Of a stretch of 33,357 bases of DNA, positions 1 to 7,723 are shown piece by piece (the first letter of the stretch is position 1; the number at the start of each line of letters is the position of its first letter). The stretch is from Cenarchaeum sp. SB0675_bin_21 (GTDB lineage Archaea; Thermoproteota; Nitrososphaeria; Nitrososphaerales; Nitrosopumilaceae): positions 1 to 33,357 of the forward strand of contig VYCS01000037.1 of NCBI GenBank assembly GCA_009843815.1, given 5' to 3'. Under the pieces are notes generated by a model. It saw only the letters and a program-made list of their open reading frames with translations, was not told the DNA's origin and ran no database searches. The position numbers and the translations under genes were made by a program.

Positions 1-704
1 CAAAGATACTGTCTGCTAAAAATAATAATACACATGAAGATTATGTAGAAAAGTTATACAATACGCTAACCAAAGGGGATTTGGATGGCAGTATGGCCAT
101 ATATAATAAGACCATAGTCCAATGGCGAAGATTTGATGTATTCTTTGAAAGAGTATTACGGCCCGTATTATACAATATAGGGCAGAGATGGGCAGATGGC
201 ATACTAGATGTGGCTACTGAGCATATAGCCAGCAACACAGTACAGAGTATGATAAGAGTAATACAGAGTAGGGCAAATCGTAAACCAAATAATATTAGTG
301 TAATATTGTGCATGCCGGCCGGCGAGGAACATAAAATTCCCTCTGACATATTAGAGACTTTTTTGGTAAGTAAGGGGTACAAGGTGTATAATCTAGGATC
401 ATTGCCTGCAACAGACCTATTGGGATATATCTATAGAAATAGACCAGATATTATATTTATTACTGCAAGTCTACGGGACAGTATAAACCCAACCAAAAGT
501 CTCTTTAGAAAGATCGTTGAGCAGTTCGACGTACCCGTGATAGTAGGAGGCTATGCGTTCTCAGATTATATGGATTTGTCACTCTCCAGAGTACCGGCCA
601 TAATCAAGTGTGCTCTTGAATTTGTAAATAATAAAAGAGAGTGTTCGTATGTTGAATGCTGTCCAGAATTCATTACAAATCTCAAACATACTAATAAAGT
701 CTGA
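1..704 (+). CDS. Cobalamin (B12)-binding-fold protein, 5' end outside window
   Basis: The reading frame is open from base 3 through 704, so the gene starts upstream of the window; the TTG at 81 is not a convincing start because the frame before it reads as protein. The first ~75 visible residues resemble the helical cap domain that precedes B12-binding domains (KGDLDGSMAIYNKTI, then RWADGILDVATEHIAS). From about residue 95 of the visible part a Rossmann-like domain follows, with CMPAGEEHKIPSDI at the place of the family's ExHxxG loop; the histidine that ligates cobalt is present but the glycine is proline. Proteins of this layout are usually CarH/LitR-like regulators or corrinoid carriers, with an N-terminal HTH in the regulators. 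That part is not visible here, so the regulator role is inference. It ends convergently with the transaldolase gene. Confidence 0.7.
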   Translation, partial: KILSAKNNNTHEDYVEKLYNTLTKGDLDGSMAIYNKTIVQWRRFDVFFERVLRPVLYNIGQRWADGILDVATEHIASNTVQSMIRVIQSRANRKPNNISVILCMPAGEEHKIPSDILETFLVSKGYKVYNLGSLPATDLLGYIYRNRPDIIFITASLRDSINPTKSLFRKIVEQFDVPVIVGGYAFSDYMDLSLSRVPAIIKCALEFVNNKRECSYVECCPEFITNLKHTNKV

Positions 705-754
705 TATTTATCGGAACTGGTAAGAAATGGGCCGGACCACCCAATGCTGCCAAG

Positions 755-772
755 TTATGCAATTACGCATAA
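755..772. terminator. Small perfect hairpin between convergent genes
   Basis: TTATGC at 755-760 and GCATAA at 767-772 form a perfect 6-bp stem with a 6-nt loop. It lies in the 86-nt gap between two convergent stop codons (704 and 791). The position suggests a shared 3'-end signal, but archaeal termination is mainly T-rich-tract based and there is no long T run here, so the role is a guess. Confidence 0.3.
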
Positions 773-790
773 ACTCTAAGTTATTGATAA

Positions 791-1444
791 TCACTTTTGT
801 GACTCTTGTAAGAGTCTCCAATCAGACAAAAAGCTGTCCAAACCAATATCAGTTAATGGGTGCTTGATCATCTTGTCTAGCACGTTTGGTGGCAGTGTAA
901 CTACATGAGCCCCCAAGCGAGCTGCCTCAACTACATGTAATGGGTGCCGGACACTGGCAACTAGCACCTGTGTGTCAAAGTCGTAATGTCGGAATATCTC
1001 CAGTATTGTACGAATTAAATCCATACCGTCATGACCTATATCATCTAGCCTGCCTATAAAGGGAGAGACATACTTGGCTCCAGATTTGGCAGCCAACACT
1101 GCCTGATTGGCAGAGAATATCAGTGTAACATTAACAGGTATATTTCTAGATGAGAGTGTTTGACATGCATGAAGGCCATCAGGAGTCATGGGAACCTTTA
1201 CCACCACATTATCACCTGTCCTGTATAGATTCAGGCCTTCCTGAACCATCTCTTCATACTTGGTGGATACAACCTCTAGACTAACATCACCATCTATCAT
1301 GGATGTTATCTGCCTCATAACACTGTCTGGGTCTTGCCCCTCACGAAACAGCAATGAGGGATTGGTGGTTATACCATCAAGCAGACCCATGTCATTGAAG
1401 CGACGAATCTCATCTATATTTGCGGTGTCTAGAAAGATCTTCAT
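791..1444 (-). CDS. tal: Transaldolase (TalC/fructose-6-phosphate aldolase-like)
   Basis: This 217-residue protein has the length of the short TalC/MipB transaldolase family. It starts MKIFLDTANIDEIRRF and continues with GITTNPSLL, both hallmark motifs of the family's TIM barrel. VVVKVPMTPDGL holds the Schiff-base lysine at about residue 83, and the later NVTLIFSANQA and YVSPFIGRLDD motifs are also present. It should transfer dihydroxyacetone units between sugar phosphates in the cytosol (non-oxidative pentose phosphate pathway); fructose-6-phosphate aldolase activity cannot be excluded from sequence alone. The start ATG overlaps the stop of the preceding transketolase C-half gene by 4 nt (ATGA), showing translational coupling in one operon. 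Confidence 0.9.
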   Translation of the reverse strand: MKIFLDTANIDEIRRFNDMGLLDGITTNPSLLFREGQDPDSVMRQITSMIDGDVSLEVVSTKYEEMVQEGLNLYRTGDNVVVKVPMTPDGLHACQTLSSRNIPVNVTLIFSANQAVLAAKSGAKYVSPFIGRLDDIGHDGMDLIRTILEIFRHYDFDTQVLVASVRHPLHVVEAARLGAHVVTLPPNVLDKMIKHPLTDIGLDSFLSDWRLLQESQK

Positions 1445-2394
1445 CTTACAAGTTCTCTGACTTGCTTGGTAATATTAATGGATGACAGACCATGCTGCGC
1501 CAACAACTCAGGTACCTGCGCATCACGCGCAGACTCACCAAATGTATCGTTCACTCCCACTCGCCTCACTATAACAGGATACGATGATGAGACCGACTCT
1601 GCCACTGCAGAGCCCATGCCGCCAATTGTATTGTGTTCTTCACATGTCAGTATACGTCCGGTATGACGTGCGGCCTGCTCAAGTGTGATATCATCAATGG
1701 GTTTTATCGAGAATACATCCAAGACCTGACAGCTTATGCCTTCTTTATGTAGTGTGGATGCAGCCTCTAGAGCCATAGCAACTGTGATGCCACATGCAGC
1801 AATGGTACAGTCTGAGCCATCTCGCAGAATTGTAGCCTTTCCGGGAAGTATATCACAGTTGTCATCATATACCATGGTGGTCTTTGAGCGGGCCATTCGC
1901 ATGTAAAATGGACCATATACTTTGGCCATGGTATGTGTTAGGGAGTATACCGATGCAGAGTCGGCCGGGACCAGTACTGTAAAGTTGGGGATGGCGCGCA
2001 TTATGGCAATATCCTCAAGTTGTTGGTGTGAGCCACCATCGGCTCCAACCGAGAGGCCACCATGGGATGCTACAAGTTTCACATTGAGACCTCGTCTGTC
2101 ATCTCTTGTGGGATATGCCACATTATTGCGAATTTGATCAACTGCGCGACCAGGAAGAAATATCGCATATGTGCTGGCAAACGGTATCTTGCCCGAGTAT
2201 GCCAATCCGGCAGCCATGGACACCATATTTCCTTCGGCAATTCCCACGTTGAACAATCTATCAGGAAATTCGCGGCCAAAGCCGGCAGTCTTTAAAGAGT
2301 CGGTGGTATCCGCACCTAGTACGACCACATCATCATTGTCCCGCCCTATCTCAAGTAATGCCCGGCCATACTCGGTGCGCATATCTGGCGTCAC
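1441..2394 (-). CDS. Transketolase, C-terminal half (separate subunit)
   Basis: The protein carries the pyrimidine-binding and C-terminal domains of transketolase: LGADTTDSLKTAGF, then FNVGIAEGNMVSMAAGLA with the catalytic glutamate that activates thiamine diphosphate, GLSVGADGGSHQQLEDIA, and a C-terminal domain with LTCEEHNTIGGMGSAVAE. It lacks the N-terminal diphosphate-binding domain, which is supplied by the upstream gene, as in archaea with split transketolase. I place the start at GTG 2394 because it overlaps the upstream stop as GTGA. A GTG at 2406 and an ATG at 2382 are alternatives. The product, about 317 residues, should pair with the N-half at 2391-4058 to form an active cytosolic enzyme moving two-carbon units between ketoses and aldoses. 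Confidence 0.88.
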   Translation of the reverse strand: MTPDMRTEYGRALLEIGRDNDDVVVLGADTTDSLKTAGFGREFPDRLFNVGIAEGNMVSMAAGLAYSGKIPFASTYAIFLPGRAVDQIRNNVAYPTRDDRRGLNVKLVASHGGLSVGADGGSHQQLEDIAIMRAIPNFTVLVPADSASVYSLTHTMAKVYGPFYMRMARSKTTMVYDDNCDILPGKATILRDGSDCTIAACGITVAMALEAASTLHKEGISCQVLDVFSIKPIDDITLEQAARHTGRILTCEEHNTIGGMGSAVAESVSSSYPVIVRRVGVNDTFGESARDAQVPELLAQHGLSSINITKQVRELVR

Positions 2395-4058
2395 AATACA
2401 CCACACTCCTGCGCAATCTGATGCAATACATTATGCTGCTCTCCAACTTCATGTAGTGCAATCCAATTATTTACCATATCAGAACCTCCCAGTATGTGCG
2501 CCCTGTGTAACAACATTCTACGGCGAGCGTATGATATACTATTTTTGATATCATCAATTGCTCGTCTCATATCAGGTTGCCCCACCATGGAGCTGCCACC
2601 CACAAAGACGCGGGCGCCATCATCAAAGCAGTCTGCGACATTTGATACATTTACGCCACCATCAGCCTCCACTACACCATTAAAGCCCATCTTATTTAGT
2701 GATTGAATTACGTCTCGGGTCTTTTTGTGTGATTCAGGTATGTAACTCTGACCCGAATATCCGGGAACCACAGACATCACTATAACTTGGTCTAGTGTGG
2801 GTACAAACTCTTTTAGCCATACAGGCAGAGACGTTTTGGGGTTTATTGCTATGCCCACACCAACACCAACACTCCTCAGATAGTCGTGTATCTCACCAAA
2901 CTCCGATACATTACATGCTTCAGCATGGACAGTTATTATGTCACTGCCGGCTTCAGCGTACCTCTTTACATGTTTTACAGGTTCAGATATCATTAGATGT
3001 GAGTCAAAGGGTATATCAGTTAAAGGACGGAGTTCTTTTAGTTTTTCATGATCAAAGGTAACGACAGGAACAAAGGCACCATCCATCACATCCATATGTA
3101 TGTAATCAGAACCAGCCTCATCACAACGTTTTACCTCCAAGTCCAGGCGAGTCATATCACCAGCAATAATTGATGGTGCCACCAAACTCTGGGACTTTAA
3201 TTCATCAAGTATTATTGGAACCATTGATTTGGAGGGCGCTTTGCCATGCCATTTGGGGTTATCCTCCATGTGTTGCACGCCCTTGCCTTTTACGGTTCTA
3301 GATATTATTATGGTGGGCTTCCCAGATATCCTTTTGGATTCAGTGATGGCAGAGTCTATCTGCTCTATACGGTGGCCATCAACCTCTATCACATGCCAGC
3401 CAAAGGCGCGCCATTTATCAGAGGTTCGCCACGCAGTGGGATCTCCTCTGGCCGCAACAGGGTCAGAACTTTTAGTCGCGGCATCAAGTGGCATAACTCC
3501 TTCCGTATACGAGTCTTGCTGGACGTAGTTTCTATCTAAGATTACCGTTAGGTTATCCAGTTTGAACTTTGCTGCGGTCATGGTCGCCTCCCATATCTGC
3601 CCCTCGTTGGACTCTCCATCGCCAACCACAGTATATATGCGACTGCTCAATCCATCTAGGCGCGCAGCAAGTGCCATACCTACTGAATATGACAGGCCAG
3701 TACCTAATGAACCCCCACAAAATTCCACACCAGGACATTTCATATCAGGGTGTCCTTGTAGTCTGCTACCCAAGGAGCGGAGCGTCTCTACTTCAGACTC
3801 CTGTATAAATCCAGATATGGCCAAATGGGAGAAGAGTCCAGGTGCTGCATGACCCTTGGATAATACCAGTCTGTCCCTATCTTTCCAGAGTGGATTGTTA
3901 GTATCATATGTCATATGTTTGTAGAATAGGCAACCTAGTATCTCAGCCATGGAGAACGAGCCACCCGGATGTCCAGAGCCGGCCGCGGCAGTAGCCCTGA
4001 TGACTAATGCTCGAGCCTTTAGTGTGTTGCGTCGAATGATACTATATCTAGAATCCAT
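2391..4058 (-). CDS. Transketolase N-half fused to ribulose-phosphate 3-epimerase
   Basis: Residues 1-280 are the thiamine-diphosphate-binding half of transketolase: AAAGSGHPGGSFSMAE with H30, VLSKGHAAPGL, and the GDG...N motif at 146-151. Residues 291-510 form a complete ribulose-5-phosphate 3-epimerase barrel: VAPSIIAGD, YIHMDVMDGAFVP (H321, D323), FDSHLMI (H354), VMSVVPGYSGQSYIPES and VEADGGVN (D467). The epimerase interconverts ribulose-5-P and xylulose-5-P, the substrate of transketolase, so the fusion joins two consecutive steps. A ~45-residue helical tail of unknown role follows. No stop or frameshift separates the halves. The gene is first in the operon with the transketolase C-half and transaldolase. 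ATG 4058 lies about 24 nt after an AT-rich TATA-like box. Confidence 0.9.
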   Translation of the reverse strand: MDSRYSIIRRNTLKARALVIRATAAAGSGHPGGSFSMAEILGCLFYKHMTYDTNNPLWKDRDRLVLSKGHAAPGLFSHLAISGFIQESEVETLRSLGSRLQGHPDMKCPGVEFCGGSLGTGLSYSVGMALAARLDGLSSRIYTVVGDGESNEGQIWEATMTAAKFKLDNLTVILDRNYVQQDSYTEGVMPLDAATKSSDPVAARGDPTAWRTSDKWRAFGWHVIEVDGHRIEQIDSAITESKRISGKPTIIISRTVKGKGVQHMEDNPKWHGKAPSKSMVPIILDELKSQSLVAPSIIAGDMTRLDLEVKRCDEAGSDYIHMDVMDGAFVPVVTFDHEKLKELRPLTDIPFDSHLMISEPVKHVKRYAEAGSDIITVHAEACNVSEFGEIHDYLRSVGVGVGIAINPKTSLPVWLKEFVPTLDQVIVMSVVPGYSGQSYIPESHKKTRDVIQSLNKMGFNGVVEADGGVNVSNVADCFDDGARVFVGGSSMVGQPDMRRAIDDIKNSISYARRRMLLHRAHILGGSDMVNNWIALHEVGEQHNVLHQIAQECGVL

Positions 4059-4076
4059 ATCTGGAATACCGGTTAA

Positions 4077-4088
4077 AATTAATAAAAA
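4077..4088 (-). promoter_or_regulatory. TATA-like box of the pentose phosphate operon
   Basis: On the minus strand the sequence reads TTTTTATTAATT, centred about 24 nt upstream of ATG 4058. That spacing fits a leaderless archaeal transcript starting at or next to the start codon. Confidence 0.45.
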
Positions 4089-4104
4089 TCTATATTTTTA
4101 TGCA

Positions 4105-5409
4105 CTATGGAGATGTCATAGAGTTATCATCTATGTAATAGCCTGCACCGAATATGAGGTCGTCATACAATACAAGCCATGTGCGCTTACTCTGATCCAT
4201 ACCAGTAGTGGGATGTGCAAATGTGTATTCTACCCACGTACCATCATTGTTTTGCAGATCAGCGATAATCTCGTCAACAGGTCGGTCGGCATCAGTTAGG
4301 GCAATGGAAGTTGCGCCCACTCTATCAGGGTTTGCACCATGTGCCAGAACTGTATAATCTGCAGGGCTCAGAATGAACGGGTAATTAGGATCCCCTGTCG
4401 TACGCGTGTTGATATTGTTTATTGTATCAGCTGGATACAGTGCATGCACTCGAACAAGTTCATTAACTACATTTTGAACAGTGGATTCATTAGTTAATGA
4501 GGTTCTTACGGCAAAGTAGTAGTCGCCAGAGGATTTGAACCAGCCACGATCATAGAACAGTACATTGGTTGGGTCGGTTGGATCCGGTACCGGATAGCTA
4601 ATCCAGACACCATCAGTTTGTGTCTGTAATAGTTCAATTAAATATTCTGCAGGAATTGCAGCTTGATTAAGCACCGCATTTGCATCTATGCCGATATATT
4701 GAGGAGCAGTACTATGAGCCACAAGAGTCAGACTCTCTTTGTCTACAACAAATACCGAAACATCTGTGTATAATGAGCCTACAGACTCGTTGATATACTT
4801 GAGTATGGCATCGCCGCGGACATCATACTGCGCAATTATTTCATCCATTACCTCTGCATGACGGTTTTCACCATCAATTGATTCAGAAGATTCCACAATT
4901 ACTTTTCCAACAGCCCATGGGTGAAGAACACAGTGGTAGGGATACTCTCCGGGAGTATCAAATGTAAACTCAAACTGATCTCCTGGATTGACAAAGCTGT
5001 CCAGTACACCATCAGGATGTGGATTAAGAGCGGTGACTGTGTGAATTAGAGAGTCTTCATTAACCCACGCAACTGTATCGCCCGGACTTATTGTGACAGT
5101 ATTGGGGTCAAAGCAGTCATCAGTAACTTGACAGTCAGGGAGTAGTGACCCCTCAACCATAGTTACTATTGTTGGCGGATCATGTTCCAAAACCTCCACA
5201 TGCTCAGTCGATATAGTACAGTCTGAGCCATCAAGGCCAAAGACCAACGATATAATATCATCTGTGGTGTCACCATATACAGTACATGCAATTGTAAGAA
5301 TAAAGCTTGGCATCTCATTGCTCATCATCTCCTGTGCTAGAACAGTAGGAGTCGATACGAACATAATTGCCAGTCCAGCTACAATTACTGGTAAAGTAAA
5401 TTTATTCAT
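4105..5409 (-). CDS. Secreted cupredoxin plus Cache-like sensor-domain protein
   Basis: ATG 5409 is chosen because it begins a signal peptide (MNKFTLPVIVAGLAIMFVS, cleavage near VLA-QE) and has a TATA-like box 24 nt upstream; the frame before it is only read-through. Of 434 residues, about 75-172 form an amicyanin-like cupredoxin: H123 (LIHTVT) and C160/H163 in YPYHCVLHPW. The axial methionine expected three residues after the second histidine is alanine (A166). From ~180 to the C-terminus lies a region resembling one or two Cache domains (SVFVVDKESLTLVAHS; PADYTVLAHGANPDRVGATS; FGAGYYIDD). No C-terminal membrane segment is seen, so it is probably exported or surface-associated. A role in extracellular copper or redox-linked ligand sensing is inference. 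Confidence 0.8.
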   Translation of the reverse strand: MNKFTLPVIVAGLAIMFVSTPTVLAQEMMSNEMPSFILTIACTVYGDTTDDIISLVFGLDGSDCTISTEHVEVLEHDPPTIVTMVEGSLLPDCQVTDDCFDPNTVTISPGDTVAWVNEDSLIHTVTALNPHPDGVLDSFVNPGDQFEFTFDTPGEYPYHCVLHPWAVGKVIVESSESIDGENRHAEVMDEIIAQYDVRGDAILKYINESVGSLYTDVSVFVVDKESLTLVAHSTAPQYIGIDANAVLNQAAIPAEYLIELLQTQTDGVWISYPVPDPTDPTNVLFYDRGWFKSSGDYYFAVRTSLTNESTVQNVVNELVRVHALYPADTINNINTRTTGDPNYPFILSPADYTVLAHGANPDRVGATSIALTDADRPVDEIIADLQNNDGTWVEYTFAHPTTGMDQSKRTWLVLYDDLIFGAGYYIDDNSMTSP

Positions 5410-5427
5410 TAGGAAATCAATGCAATG

Positions 5428-5438
5428 TATATTTAAAA
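5428..5438 (-). promoter_or_regulatory. TATA-like box for the cupredoxin-Cache gene
   Basis: The minus strand reads TTTTAAATATA here, centred 24 nt upstream of ATG 5409 and in the short gap after the cdvC stop (5462). The gene therefore probably has its own leaderless transcript rather than depending on the cdvC operon, and the box supports the chosen start. Confidence 0.55.
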
Positions 5439-5461
5439 GTCTTTTCAGAATCTTTTTGCAG

Positions 5462-6661
5462 CTACAGGGCGCGGAACTCCTCGCTCCATCGATGATGCGC
5501 CATGACCATCTCTTGAGAGACACTAGGTTTGCGGCGGGATGCTATTTGATGAAAGTCATCAAGAGTCAAATTCCGGGGCTTTTGTAGATCTTCACCCTCC
5601 ACAGGATCCCTATAATCAGGTGACTCGAATAGTTCATGCACAGTCTTTAGCTGGGCGCCCTGACATACATCACGTATATCACTAGCGCTATACCCATCAA
5701 AGAGACGAGATAATTCCTCAGGGCGAATGGAAGAGTCCGTATGCAAGTCTTCTGTATATTGCCTAAACAGAGATACTCGTGCTTGCAAGTCTGGTAGAGC
5801 CACGTATATTCTCTTTTGGAATCGTCGCAAGAATGGCCAATCCAATGTCCAAGGCTTGTTGGTGGCGCCTATAACGTACAGCATTAGGTCGTGGCCTTTA
5901 CCATTTACACCATCCATCTCAGTTAGAAACTGGTTCTTTGTGCGCACCTCACCGCCCACTTCACTGCTTCGAGAACCCAAAAGAGAGTCCACCTCATCGA
6001 CAAACAATATCACAGGTTTATTCTCCTGTTCAGCGTGTTTACGAGCTATTCTGAATATCTTTGAGACATTCTTCTCAGCCTCACCAAGCCACTTACTCAT
6101 CATAGCCGAGGCATCTACGTTTATGAAGTATCCATCCATCTCACTGGCGGTGGCGGCAGCTAGCATGGTCTTGCCAGTTCCAGGTGGGCCATACAACAAC
6201 ATTCCTTTCGGCCAACCTAGTGGAAATAGATCCGGTCTTTTGGTCGGATATATTATAGATTCACGTAGGGCACTCTTGGCATCTTCAAGTCCAATCACCT
6301 CGGCCCAAGTAATGTTGGGCTTTTCGTGCATTATCAGCTCTTCAAAGTTATTCGCTTCTTCTTGCCGCTGTATAGATGTTCTTTGATCCTGCGCACTAGA
6401 GCCGGGGTCCACAGCCGGTTCGAGTTTTCTGTTGTTTTGGAGTAGTGTGATTCTATTGTAGTATGACTGGCACCTATCTTTGTATATTGGATTCAGCTTA
6501 CTGCCAGGATACAACTCTATCAATTTTGCCAGTGATGCTATGGCTTTTTGGTAGTTGGCGACTGCCATTCCTCTAGCACCCTGAGAGTCAAATCGTATAG
6601 CATCAGAGGCATATCTACTAGCATTATTCTCTAATTCTTGAGGAACAGTGCTCATTACCAT
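5462..6661 (-). CDS. cdvC: CdvC, Vps4-like AAA+ ATPase of the ESCRT-III cell-division system
   Basis: The 399-residue protein has the Vps4 layout. An N-terminal three-helix MIT-type domain (about 8-80, AIRFDSQGARGMAVANYQKA) is followed by a linker and one AAA+ module with Walker A GPPGTGKT at 158-165, Walker B ILFVDEVDSL around 217-226, a pore-loop region MMSKWLGEAEKN, and arginine-finger region WPFLRRFQKRI. In archaea with Cdv division, CdvC uses ATP to remodel and disassemble CdvB (ESCRT-III) filaments at the division site; its MIT domain binds short motifs in CdvB tails. The start is ATG 6661 or ATG 6655; the latter overlaps the preceding stop by one base. It is last in a three-gene operon with two small helical proteins. 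Confidence 0.92.
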   Translation of the reverse strand: MVMSTVPQELENNASRYASDAIRFDSQGARGMAVANYQKAIASLAKLIELYPGSKLNPIYKDRCQSYYNRITLLQNNRKLEPAVDPGSSAQDQRTSIQRQEEANNFEELIMHEKPNITWAEVIGLEDAKSALRESIIYPTKRPDLFPLGWPKGMLLYGPPGTGKTMLAAATASEMDGYFINVDASAMMSKWLGEAEKNVSKIFRIARKHAEQENKPVILFVDEVDSLLGSRSSEVGGEVRTKNQFLTEMDGVNGKGHDLMLYVIGATNKPWTLDWPFLRRFQKRIYVALPDLQARVSLFRQYTEDLHTDSSIRPEELSRLFDGYSASDIRDVCQGAQLKTVHELFESPDYRDPVEGEDLQKPRNLTLDDFHQIASRRKPSVSQEMVMAHHRWSEEFRAL

Positions 6662-7092
6662 TCTGTTATATCTTGTAGGTTATAATTTACATTGTCAACT
6701 TTCTTTTCACTTTTGGTAAAGTTTTTTGAACTTTTCTCATCAAGAATGTTTTTTATTGATTCGCCGCATATGGAGAGCTGTACTTCTTGTATGCGCTTGC
6801 ATGATATCTCATTGTTCACCATTATATCATTTAATTCAGTATTGACAGATACTATACCGTCAGCAGCCTCATGCATTATATCACCTAAACTCTCTAGAAG
6901 GTGCAGCATCTCTCTTTGACTCTGATACTTTAGCAGTAGTGATTCTAAATGAAGCAGTACATCAGATACGTCGTCTAGTTCAGTGTGAGACATCTTTCTT
7001 ATTACAGAATGGTTTATGTTCAACGAGTTTATTGTCAATCGAAGTTGGCGTATCCGCTCAGCATCAGTACGTAAGTCTGTAAATTGTGTCAT
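6655..7092 (-). CDS. Small helical protein in the cdvC operon
   Basis: This 145-residue protein has no recognised enzymatic motif. It is rich in leucine, glutamate and lysine, with heptad-like stretches (VSDVLLHLESLLLKYQSQRE, MLHLLESLGDIMHEAADGI), so it is probably largely helical or coiled-coil, with a polar charged C-terminal tail. Its start ATG (7092) overlaps the stop of the upstream gene by 4 nt and its stop overlaps the cdvC start, so all three genes are translationally coupled. The helical character and partner genes make a filament or adaptor role in Cdv division a reasonable inference, possibly as a diverged ESCRT-III-like protein, but the similarity is weak. Confidence 0.7.
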   Translation of the reverse strand: MTQFTDLRTDAERIRQLRLTINSLNINHSVIRKMSHTELDDVSDVLLHLESLLLKYQSQREMLHLLESLGDIMHEAADGIVSVNTELNDIMVNNEISCKRIQEVQLSICGESIKNILDEKSSKNFTKSEKKVDNVNYNLQDITEW

Positions 7093-7568
7093 TGTGGTAT
7101 TGTGGTAAAGTTAGGATATAACTTTCTAATCTTCTTCTCTGCCATCATACGAGACTTCTTTATCATATCTTCAGATCTAGTTCCCGAATACTTTATGTCA
7201 ATACGTCTCAATAGTGCAGAATCCATAGATACACTTCCCAAGTGCACTGCCAGCTCACACAGCGTATTATTACAATGGGGAAACTCAGAGGAGAGCTGGA
7301 CTCCCACTGCCCGTAATACACCAATGGTTGGTGGCACATTGTTTGGTATTTGGTCCATGCCACGAATGCTCTCTAAAGCTTGTCTAACCTTGGCGAGGGC
7401 CTCCATACAAAACATTATGGTGTACTGGCGCTTTATCAGAGAGTATTTTGTATCACCATCCTTCTCTGCATCAATACCACACCTTTGTAGTGTATCCATG
7501 ACATCACGTAATAGTTGCTTAGAGTAGTTCAGTCGTGGTGCTAGTGCAACTTGTTGTATAACGCTCAA
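7089..7568 (-). CDS. ESCRT-III/CdvB-like small protein, first gene of the cdvC operon
   Basis: The 159-residue protein has no catalytic motif. The central part (CMEALAKVRQALESI, then PPTIGVLRAVGVQLSSEFP) follows the order of conserved positions I recall for thaumarchaeal CdvB/ESCRT-III proteins: an ALE(x)I helix, a P-T-I-G-L-like helix, a leucine helix ending at a proline, then another helix. The basic first helix of normal ESCRT-III is shorter here. Start TTG 7568 is the only option because the preceding codon is TAA, and a TATA-like box is centred 27 nt upstream. The operon also encodes CdvC, whose MIT domain acts on ESCRT-III, so the assignment is consistent in context. The homology is from memory, without an alignment. 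Confidence 0.6.
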   Translation of the reverse strand: MSVIQQVALAPRLNYSKQLLRDVMDTLQRCGIDAEKDGDTKYSLIKRQYTIMFCMEALAKVRQALESIRGMDQIPNNVPPTIGVLRAVGVQLSSEFPHCNNTLCELAVHLGSVSMDSALLRRIDIKYSGTRSEDMIKKSRMMAEKKIRKLYPNFTTIPQ

Positions 7569-7591
7569 TTATACATAATTGTACAATACAA

Positions 7592-7599
7592 CATATATC
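7592..7599 (-). promoter_or_regulatory. TATA-like box of the cdvC operon
   Basis: The minus strand reads GATATATG, centred about 27 nt upstream of the TTG start at 7568. It supports a leaderless transcript and the unusual TTG start. It lies in the divergent intergenic region shared with the TrmB-type gene. Confidence 0.5.
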
Positions 7600-7723
7600 A
7601 AAACAGAGTAACTGCGCAATCATTAACCATGGTGACAGTGTGGTTTGGTACAAGCAATTTGAGCTATATGTTAAGAAATTTAGCTGTTGTGGTTTAACAG
7701 TTATCTTTGTGGTGAAGTGAATA

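Noticed and set aside
5410-5523. Upstream extension of the cupredoxin-Cache frame to 5523
   Set aside because: It lies within the cdvC 3' end and before the TATA-like box; the signal peptide begins at 5409.
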